A stretch of DNA of 64,000 nt from Bacteroidota bacterium. Lineage in GTDB: Bacteria > Bacteroidota > Bacteroidia > AKYH767-A > OLB10. This document shows positions 8,217-14,925 of the stretch, in pieces. Both the position numbers and the translations under genes were made by a program. Numbering within the stretch: the stretch's first letter is position 1; every line of letters begins with the position of its first letter. Under the pieces are notes generated by a model. The model was not told the DNA's origin. It did not search any database and saw nothing but the letters and a program-made list of their open reading frames with translations. Where the stretch lies: positions 1 to 64,000 of the forward strand of contig JADKIC010000018.1 in assembly GCA_016721435.1 (NCBI GenBank), read 5' to 3'.

Positions 8217-8495
8217 TTAAAGATCCCGGGGTGTATAACTGGCGGTATTAATCGTCCCGGAGGCATCTGCAAAACCGGATGTTGAACTTGTTGTTGAACT
8301 GATCCATTTATAGGTATAAGATCCGTTTCCACCATAAGGAGTTGCGCCTGTAATTGCAGAAGCAGATGATCCGTTACAAATCACTTGTGCACCTGTTGCG
8401 GAGTTATTGGATATATTGGTATATATTAATGTATTGGAACTTATATTTTGAACCGGATCAGTTACCGAGTCCGCCATATTCCACCACATAACCAA
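8217..8495 (-). CDS. Adhesin fragment 2: linker and Ig-like segment
   Basis: This short frame joins the lectin-like head and the SprB array. It encodes SVTDPVQNISSNTLIYTNI and then YGGNGSYTYKWISSTTSSTS, an Ig-like repeat related to SprB units. Frame changes occur at both ends, near 8475 in a GGCGGAC stretch and near 8228 in a CCCCGGG stretch. It is not an independent gene. Confidence 0.6.
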   Translation of the reverse strand: MVMWWNMADSVTDPVQNISSNTLIYTNISNNSATGAQVICNGSSASAITGATPYGGNGSYTYKWISSTTSSTSGFADASGTINTASYTPRDL

Positions 8496-9384
8496 GACTC
8501 ACGCCATTCGGTAAATCATTCCATGCTCCCGGTGTAGAACCTGTAGAATAAATTTCTCCATAATGTTCTCCACCTGAATTGTTAGGTTCACCACTATTCC
8601 AGTTCGCATATTGACCCGATTGCGTTACAGGACTTCCATTTCCAATCGAAAACCTTGTTCCCGCTTCCGGCCCTGTCACCCAATACCAATTACCTTCTGC
8701 TGCTGCCTGATTTGCATAAGTAGAAGCTCCGGTAGCTGTATTTATTTGTGTTCTTTCATCCGATGAACCAATCCATGCATCTGCATTTAATACCTGACGA
8801 ATAAAAGCGTTTTCTGCAGCTGAAGTAATTGTAGCCAAATATCCGGTATAACCCAAATAAGTTCGTGCTGCGGCTGATGATTTAGCCGTTGTCCAGGACC
8901 CCCCGGTACTCACATATTCATAAAAGTGCCCATTTGAATTTGCCGATAAATTCCCGGCACTGAATGTTATGGTACGATCACCATATTGAGCCGTATTTGT
9001 ATTCTGATAGGTAACAGTTCTTAAAAATGTTTGCAAATTGGCAGCAGATGTGGAACCGTTGAATGTAATCACACCGGTACTGCTGTTATAAGCAGTGACA
9101 GTAATTCCGGAGGGCAGTGATCCTGTATACGACAGTACATCTGAAGATTTTAAGCCTGCCGAAATGGTCACCTTAAATCCATTAATTGTAGACCCGGAGG
9201 AGATGACTATTCCCGGATCAACAGCAATGGCTGAAGTATTCAAGGAATAACCGGCTGATGTTATACCGGCGGTAACAGAAGTTTGAGCGTTCGAATTCTG
9301 CGTGAACAGAAGAGCAAACATGAGGCAGGCAATAGCTGTACTTGACAAACTATGCGCAGATCTTTTTGTAAAATTTTTATTCAT
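8458..9384 (-). CDS. Adhesin fragment 1: signal peptide and C-type-lectin-like head
   Basis: This is the N-terminus of the adhesin that spans 9384-4498 (about 1,630 residues when reconstructed). Residues 1-33 form a Sec signal peptide ending SNAQ. A beta-rich domain follows (to about 150), then a C-type-lectin-like domain: GHFYEYVSTGGSWTTAKSSA, LATITSAAENAFI, WIGSSDERTQ, and GEPNNSGGEHYGEI with WND. In this fold the EPN and WND motifs bind calcium and sugar, so glycan binding is a reasonable inference. The frame ends at GLGN, eight codons after the lectin core, and continues in another frame. The ATG at 9384 is the only good start for the whole adhesin. Confidence 0.8.
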   Translation of the reverse strand: MNKNFTKRSAHSLSSTAIACLMFALLFTQNSNAQTSVTAGITSAGYSLNTSAIAVDPGIVISSGSTINGFKVTISAGLKSSDVLSYTGSLPSGITVTAYNSSTGVITFNGSTSAANLQTFLRTVTYQNTNTAQYGDRTITFSAGNLSANSNGHFYEYVSTGGSWTTAKSSAAARTYLGYTGYLATITSAAENAFIRQVLNADAWIGSSDERTQINTATGASTYANQAAAEGNWYWVTGPEAGTRFSIGNGSPVTQSGQYANWNSGEPNNSGGEHYGEIYSTGSTPGAWNDLPNGVSLGYVVEYGGLGN

Positions 9385-9580
9385 TTTTTATAATTTAATG
9401 GTGGATTGCAGTTGAATTTCTGGAACGAAGGGCTCTGTTTTAGATCTTGATTATAATTGATTTAAAGAAATAATGAACATAACTTTCGCTTCAACCAGAA
9501 CACCTTTATACTATTTTTGTGCTGGTTTGTTACATTTCAATGCAAAGAAGGATTTTGCACTTGTTTACCTCGATAGGGCT

Positions 9581-9652
9581 AATTCAGAATTCAGAATTCA
9601 GAATTCAGAATTCAGAATTCAGAATTAGGAATTAGGAATTAGGAATTAATTA
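9581..9652 (+). repeat. Heptanucleotide repeat tract (AATTCAG then AATTAGG)
   Basis: About seven copies of AATTCAG are followed by three of AATTAGG and a degenerate end. It lies in the 5' flank of the adhesin gene, separate from its start by about 200 bases that show no recognisable element. Related copies occur at 40585-40660 and, inverted, at 40835-40868. Confidence 0.8.
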
Positions 9653-9692
9653 GAAGTTAGAATTGGGCTGCGGGGAGATGGGTGGTGCGCAG

Positions 9693-10010
9693 ATGTGTTT
9701 TGGGCAGATGTGTTTTGTGGAGATGGATTTTGTGTAGATGGATTTTGTGTAGATGGATTTTGTGTAGATGGATTTTGCGGAGATGGATTTTGCGGAGATG
9801 GATTTTGCGGAGATGGATTTTGCGGAGATGGGTTTTGCGGAAATGTGATTTGCGGAGATGGATTTTGCGGAGATGGATTTTGCGGAGATGGGTTTTGCGG
9901 GAATGAAATTTGCGGAAATGTGATTTGCGGAAATGTGATTTGCGGAGATGGGTTTTGCAGAGATGGTTTTTGCGGAAACAAACTTTATGGAGATGGGAAA
10001 TGCGGAGATT
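9693..10010 (+). repeat. Minisatellite of a 15-bp unit, about 21 copies
   Basis: The unit is GATTTTGCGGAGATG with variants GATTTTGTGTAGATG, GGTTTTGCGGAGATG and TGATTTGCGGAAATG. All copies are exactly 15 bases, so frames stay open on both strands: the plus strand would read (CGDGF)n and the minus strand (NPSPQ)n. Differences between units fall at positions that change residues in every frame, and neither strand offers a convincing start, domain or signal peptide. I therefore annotate it as non-coding repeat rather than a gene. Confidence 0.8.
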
Positions 10011-10608
10011 AACGCTTAAGAGATTGGATAGCAGCTCTTCGGTTCCCGGTGCTACCTGCTTCGCATTCCACTCGGGATCTTCACTTCGTTACGATCTGCA
10101 ACGTCGAAGCTTTAGTGAAGAAGTTTTCGAGAAAATTATGATCATGAAGCCTTGCGATGTTTACCGTTTAGCAAATCAGTTTATCGAAAATTATTGATTG
10201 AGATTTCAAGCGAATAGAAATCGTCATCTAAAGGGTATTCTTCATTTAAAACCATTTTTCGCTAAAGCTTCGTTCGGTAGGCACTGGAGACTCAATGTTC
10301 GAGGCATTAGCAACTACAATGTCAGGATGTGATAGCCGTTAAAACTGTACCGACAGCATAATAAAAAACATGTTCCGGTAGGATAAAATATTTTTTGGAG
10401 CACTTTGAAAAATATTTCTATAGCATTAAAAGAATATGAAATGATTAATTTATAATCTGATCACTGCAGAAGAAATAAATCAAGAAATTAAATAAGAGTT
10501 CTATTACCATACTTTATAAAAAAGTACAATGCTATCGCCTTTAAATTTTGAATCAAACGATTCCGTAGTAAGCCGGAAATAGAAAAGGCAATTTCCATCA
10601 AAGTGAAT
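10011..10608. other. Gene-free stretch with one inverted repeat pair
   Basis: No coding region with recognisable content was found on either strand. CGAAGCTTTAG at 10105-10115 is repeated in inverse orientation at 10262-10272, bracketing 146 bases without coding capacity. This could be the ends of a small decayed element, but no target-site duplication is evident. The rest is AT-rich sequence. Confidence 0.4.
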
Positions 10609-11454
10609 TTACCTCATGACTAAAATCCGCTCAATAAACGAATGGTTGCTATCATCGGTTTTAAGAAGGTAAACACCGCTTCTGATGTTCTCCGGCAAAG
10701 TAACTCTAACAAACGGATCAAACACAGCATCCGCCTCATTCGACCATTGCAGCATCTGTTCTCCATTGAGTTGAAACAAGGTAAAATTTAATTTTCCCTT
10801 CAAACCGGAATTTAACACGATTTGCAGTTCATCACGAACAGGATTAGGGTAAACTAATAGGGGCTTAACATCCGAAACCATATCCAGCAGTCCTACGCTG
10901 GTATTTTCTACTACAGTATCCGCTACGCTACCGGTAAAATCTCCACTGGGTGAAAAATTATTGTTTGCATAATTGAAGCCCGAATAAAACACTACCGGAC
11001 CCGATCCCGCCGCCGGGGCCTGCCAGTCAAAACTCCAGGTTTTTACATTTGGACCCGTTGTCCCTATTTGTGTATGAGTGACATATTTTCCGTTGCCGTT
11101 TAATTGCGTTTGGACTGTATTAGTAACGATCAATGTTCCTATCAAATTTCCGCTTATATCTTGTGGCGAACATTGGAATCCGAATCGGGTTGTAGAATTC
11201 CTTGTCATAAAAACGGTGAATGTGTAGGTTTGTCCCGGTACATATCCTGAAGCAGGAATCGAATTTGATAAATCAAAGACCCAAGCGGATGTTTGAGAGC
11301 CGGTATGACATCCGGAAACATTACAGGATTGACCATCTCCGGGAGAACCTGTATGTCCTGCAGGTGCACCTGAAATCTTACTCTGAACAGGTACAATTTG
11401 CAGAAGCAGTATCAAGGCAGTGCCAGAAATCGTTAATCCTAATGCTTTCATCAT
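10609..11454 (-). CDS. Secreted T9SS protein with Reeler/choice-of-anchor-V-like domain
   Basis: This 281-residue exported protein starts with a signal peptide (MMKALGLTISGTALILLLQI). The mature N-terminus reads GAPAGHTGSPGDGQSCNVSG and then CHTG. This resembles the choice-of-anchor V / Reeler family, whose members have a cysteine- and histidine-containing head followed by a beta-sandwich (residues about 55-180). The motif here is C-x4-CH, one residue longer than the haem-c CxxCH pattern by two, so haem attachment is unproven. Residues about 195-281 are a T9SS type A sorting domain (VYPNPVRDELQIVLNSG to GVYLLKTDD). It stands alone. The function of the domain is unknown; surface exposure is the safe conclusion. 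Confidence 0.75.
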   Translation of the reverse strand: MMKALGLTISGTALILLLQIVPVQSKISGAPAGHTGSPGDGQSCNVSGCHTGSQTSAWVFDLSNSIPASGYVPGQTYTFTVFMTRNSTTRFGFQCSPQDISGNLIGTLIVTNTVQTQLNGNGKYVTHTQIGTTGPNVKTWSFDWQAPAAGSGPVVFYSGFNYANNNFSPSGDFTGSVADTVVENTSVGLLDMVSDVKPLLVYPNPVRDELQIVLNSGLKGKLNFTLFQLNGEQMLQWSNEADAVFDPFVRVTLPENIRSGVYLLKTDDSNHSFIERILVMR

Positions 11455-11639
11455 ATATAACAGTTATAGTTGAGTTCAAAAATAGTGAAAACTCAGAAAA
11501 ATAAAATAGTGATCAAACCGCAATTCAGTTTTTATCAATCCGGCAACATACCCTCGAATACCTCTACACGAAATTTATTCATTTGGGAGAATAATTTACT
11601 ACTTTCGGAGACCGGAATTCTTCCACCGGCAATCATCCT

Positions 11640-12788
11640 ATGCTCCTCATTGCTAAAACATTCGCCGGGTGCGAAGAAATATTATCTCAGGAACTGGAGG
11701 CATTAGGGGCAACAGAAACCCGTATTTTAACCCGGGCGGTGGAGTTTGAGGGCGATCTGGCATTGATGTACAAAGCAAATTTGCATTGCCGCACCGCACT
11801 GAGAATTCTGAAGCCCATGTACCATTTTGAAGCGGCGGATGAAGACATGCTGTACCACGAAATACAAAATATAGATTGGAAACAACATTTTTCACTACAC
11901 CAGACTTTCGCTATCAATGCCACCTTGAATCAATCTTCCCTCGATCATTCCTTGTATGCAGCGTTGAAAGCAAAGGACGCGATTGTAGATCAGTTCAGAG
12001 ATGAAACCGGAGACCGTCCGAATGTGGATGTGGAACAACCTGATTTCAGAATACATATTCATATCTACGAGGATAATTGTACACTCTCCTTCGATAGTTC
12101 GGGAGAATCTTTACATAAAAGAGGATACCGCGACTATACCAATCAGGCACCCATCAACGAAGCATTGGCAGCAGCATTAGTGCTGCTCAGTGGATGGGAC
12201 AGAAAAATGCCAATGGCTGATTATATGTGCGGCAGCGGGACGATTCTCATCGAAGCCGCTATGATTGCATTGAATATCGCACCCAACAAACACAAACAGC
12301 GATTTGGATTTGAAGGCTGGAAAGATTTTGATGATGCCTTATGGAAACAAATTTACAAAGATGCCATCGCAGCAGAATTAAAACCGGAAGGGCTACAACT
12401 CTACGGGGCTGATATCAGCGGAACCGTATTGGACAAAGCACGACAAAATATTGAACATGCCGGCTTATCAGATGTTATCCGATTAAGAAAATGTCCTTTC
12501 GAAAAATTCCCTGTTCCTGCTGAAGAAGGTGTTTTAATTTGTAATCCACCCTATGGCTTACGCATTGAACCGAAAGATATCATGGACATGTATCAACGCA
12601 TGGGAGATAAAATGAAACAGGATTTTAAAGGCTGGACCTGCTGGATTTTCACAGGCAATCTGGAAGTTGCAAAGTTTATTGGATTACGACCTTCCCGCAA
12701 AATGCAATTGTACAATGGTCCGATTGAATGCCGTTTTTTAAAATTTGAAATTTATTCCGGGTCAAAGAAAGCGAGTAAACAGGTTTGA
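11640..12788 (+). CDS. rlmL: THUMP-domain class I SAM-dependent rRNA methyltransferase (RlmL-like)
   Basis: The 382-residue protein has an N-terminal ferredoxin-like/THUMP region (about 1-155; FDSSGESLHKRGYRDYTNQA marks its end) and a Rossmann methyltransferase domain. The SAM loop is DYMCGSGTILIEAA and the catalytic motif is NPPYG (about residue 303), characteristic of N2-guanine methyltransferases of the UPF0020 family. It corresponds to the N-terminal half of E. coli RlmKL, which methylates G2445 of 23S rRNA; the RlmK half is absent here, as is usual outside gammaproteobacteria. The substrate is inferred from homology. It is transcribed alone, divergent from the secreted protein at 11454. 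Confidence 0.85.
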   Translation: MLLIAKTFAGCEEILSQELEALGATETRILTRAVEFEGDLALMYKANLHCRTALRILKPMYHFEAADEDMLYHEIQNIDWKQHFSLHQTFAINATLNQSSLDHSLYAALKAKDAIVDQFRDETGDRPNVDVEQPDFRIHIHIYEDNCTLSFDSSGESLHKRGYRDYTNQAPINEALAAALVLLSGWDRKMPMADYMCGSGTILIEAAMIALNIAPNKHKQRFGFEGWKDFDDALWKQIYKDAIAAELKPEGLQLYGADISGTVLDKARQNIEHAGLSDVIRLRKCPFEKFPVPAEEGVLICNPPYGLRIEPKDIMDMYQRMGDKMKQDFKGWTCWIFTGNLEVAKFIGLRPSRKMQLYNGPIECRFLKFEIYSGSKKASKQV

Positions 12789-12811
12789 AAATTTCGTTTG
12801 GCTTCTTGCCG

Positions 12812-12977
12812 CTTGCTTCTGGCTGCTAGCTCAGAAAGCTTGAAAAATTATCAGAAGATTCTATTCTTCTATATTTGCGAACATCCAAACAGGGATTCGC
12901 TTTACTCTTGCAAATATTTTCATAGATGGTACCGGAATTCGAATTCTCCTGAAAAAAAGCAAGCAGCCAGAAGCAAG
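12812..12977. repeat. 16-bp perfect inverted repeat pair
   Basis: CTTGCTTCTGGCTGCT at 12812-12827 is exactly complementary in reverse to 12962-12977, with further near-matching GCTTCTTG/CAAGAAGC sequence outside. It fills the spacer between two convergent genes and may form a large cruciform or serve as a bidirectional terminator. Similar GCTTCTGGCT-like sequence recurs near 61398-61435. Confidence 0.65.
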
Positions 12978-13001
12978 AAGCTAGTAGCAAAGATTCGATT
13001 A

Positions 13002-13952
13002 CTAAAGACTCTCTTCAAGTAATCTATCTTTGAAAATACTCTTTAGTTCATTATCTAACTGTTTTTGCGTTTGAAGTTCATCTTGCAGTTCGCGTGAAGT
13101 TTTTGTACTACCGTCATGGCTCCAGCCGGGTGGCATGAAAACGTAGCCCAGTTTGGCTTTCCATGGAATATCTTTACTTAAGTCCTGACCTATATTTTTA
13201 AATTCATGAGTGATGCCTTTTATGGGATGATAAGGATGTTCAGGCATTGTTGTAATACCAAATTTTACGGGCTCTTCGGGGACTTCAGGTTGAAAGGTAC
13301 CAAAAAGTTTATCCCAGATAATTAATACCATTCCCATGTTTTTGTCGAGATACAACACATTACTGGCATGATGAACGCGGTGATGTGATGGACTTACGAA
13401 AAAGGCTTCAAACCAGGAAGGCATTTTATTGATGTACTGTGTATGCACCAATACCCCATAGACCTGTGTGAGGGAATACATGAACAGAATGTCAACCGGA
13501 TCAAAACCTAAGAATGCGATGGGAAGAAAATAAATAAACCGGTAGAGCGGCTGCAACACGGAAGACCTGAAGCCTGTACTTAAATTAAACTCCGGTGAAG
13601 AATGATGGGTAACATGTACCGCCCATAAGATTCGGGTAGAATGATCCATGCGATGCTCAACATAGAATGCAAGGTCTTCCAGAAGAAATAATAAAACCCA
13701 ATATGTAATTGGATTCAATGCTGTTTCAACCGGACTTAGTTCATACATAAAAAACAATGCAATCAAATATACTCCCCGAAAGAGTAAATCTATCCCGGCA
13801 TTCACTACTGTCATGTAAAAGTTCATGATAAACTCTTTGACAGAATAGAATGCTTTCATCTGCCAGTTACTCATCACTACTTCAGTAAGTATGACCAATG
13901 AGTAGAGTGGCAATGAAATTAATAATAAGTATTTTTCAAATAATGAAATCAT
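13002..13952 (-). CDS. Sterol desaturase / fatty acid hydroxylase superfamily membrane protein
   Basis: This integral membrane di-iron enzyme has about 316 residues and four or five hydrophobic segments in its first 190 residues. All three histidine clusters of the superfamily are visible: EHRMDH (HxxxH), HVTHH (HxxHH) and HHRVHH (HHxxHH), with a further H in LVHTQYINKM. The family uses two iron ions and O2 to hydroxylate or desaturate lipids; the substrate here is unknown. I prefer the ATG at 13952 over a GTG three codons upstream. It lies only 25 bases after moaCB, so it may be the last gene of the formate/molybdopterin operon, although no functional link is obvious. Confidence 0.85.
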   Translation of the reverse strand: MISLFEKYLLLISLPLYSLVILTEVVMSNWQMKAFYSVKEFIMNFYMTVVNAGIDLLFRGVYLIALFFMYELSPVETALNPITYWVLLFLLEDLAFYVEHRMDHSTRILWAVHVTHHSSPEFNLSTGFRSSVLQPLYRFIYFLPIAFLGFDPVDILFMYSLTQVYGVLVHTQYINKMPSWFEAFFVSPSHHRVHHASNVLYLDKNMGMVLIIWDKLFGTFQPEVPEEPVKFGITTMPEHPYHPIKGITHEFKNIGQDLSKDIPWKAKLGYVFMPPGWSHDGSTKTSRELQDELQTQKQLDNELKSIFKDRLLEESL

Positions 13953-13977
13953 AATCTGCACTACTTTTCACAACCAT

Positions 13978-14925
13978 TTAATTATTCAACTCTTCTTTTT
14001 CAGTCACGGATTCCTTCTCATGACGAGCACCTTCTGCCACGGCAAAGACATGCAACAGGTGTGGAAACAAGGCATCCATGCTCTCCGCAGCACCCCTGGT
14101 AGAGCCCGGCAACGTCAACACGAGCGATTTCCCTCTCATACCGGCCACTCCTCTCGATAACATCGCATAGGGAGTCCGCGATTGACCGTAGCTGCGCGCA
14201 GCTTCCATAATCCCGGGTATCTCCCGGTCGAGTAAAGGCTGTATCGCCTCAGGTGAAACATCTCTTTTTGAAAGTCCTGTCCCACCGGTGAAAATGATCA
14301 AATCAACATGTTGTGCTGAATACGATTTAACTTTATCAGCAATCAACTCTATCTCATCAGCAATTATATCATACTGCAGGTCACTAATACCGGAAGCTTT
14401 TAATTTTTCCATAATTACCAATCCTGCCTTATCGGATTTCTTTCCGGCAGAAATGGTATCCGAACAAACGATAACAGCAGCTTTGAGTGCTCTCATGGGC
14501 TTATTCTTAAAATCACTTTTCCCTCCGGATTTATTCAGCAATCGAATCTGACTTATCTCAATTCCCTTATCGATGGGTTTAAGCATATCATAAATGGTCA
14601 ATGCAACAACAGAAGCGCCATGCATGGCTTCCACCTCTACACCGGTTTTGTAAATGGTATGCACTTCAACTTCGATGTGTATTTCCAATCCTTCAATTAT
14701 ATGCCGGATGGCTGTATACTCTACAGGAAGAGGATGGCAATCGGGAATCATTTCACTGGTTTTCTTTACTGCAAAAAGTCCGGCTACACGTGAACACTCC
14801 AGCACATCTCCCTTCGGCACACGCTTCTCCAAAATAGCATCAATGGTAGAAACTGCACTCACTTTAACGACTGCCGCAGCGACAGCTTTACGTAGCGTGC
14901 TACTTTTATGCGTTATATTTATCAT
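13978..14925 (-). CDS. moaCB: Bifunctional molybdopterin biosynthesis protein MoaC-MoaB fusion
   Basis: Two Moco enzymes are fused in 315 residues. Residues 1 to about 155 are MoaC, cyclic pyranopterin monophosphate synthase, with DCHPLPVEYTA and HGASVVALTIYDMLKP around the active site; it completes the step begun by MoaA. Residues about 165-310 are a MoaB/MogA domain with the molybdopterin-binding TGGTGLSKRDVSPEA and LPGSTRGAAES; it adenylylates molybdopterin before MoeA inserts molybdate. The ATG overlaps the fdhF stop by four bases (14922-14925), so translation is coupled. This is the only moaC and only moaB/mogA seen in the operon, so the fusion supplies both steps. Confidence 0.93.
   Translation of the reverse strand: MINITHKSSTLRKAVAAAVVKVSAVSTIDAILEKRVPKGDVLECSRVAGLFAVKKTSEMIPDCHPLPVEYTAIRHIIEGLEIHIEVEVHTIYKTGVEVEAMHGASVVALTIYDMLKPIDKGIEISQIRLLNKSGGKSDFKNKPMRALKAAVIVCSDTISAGKKSDKAGLVIMEKLKASGISDLQYDIIADEIELIADKVKSYSAQHVDLIIFTGGTGLSKRDVSPEAIQPLLDREIPGIMEAARSYGQSRTPYAMLSRGVAGMRGKSLVLTLPGSTRGAAESMDALFPHLLHVFAVAEGARHEKESVTEKEELNN

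Noticed and set aside
9695..10012. Cysteine-rich protein made of CGDGF repeats
   Set aside because: The frame is open only because the repeat unit is 15 bases; no signal peptide, start context or non-repeat domain supports coding, and the opposite strand is equally open.
10105..10272. Small insertion element (MITE)
   Set aside because: The 11-bp inverted arms lack a target-site duplication and internal features; kept only as an inverted repeat.
12798..13022. 74-residue protein between rlmL and the desaturase
   Set aside because: The frame is formed largely by the inverted repeat arms and has no recognisable content or start context.
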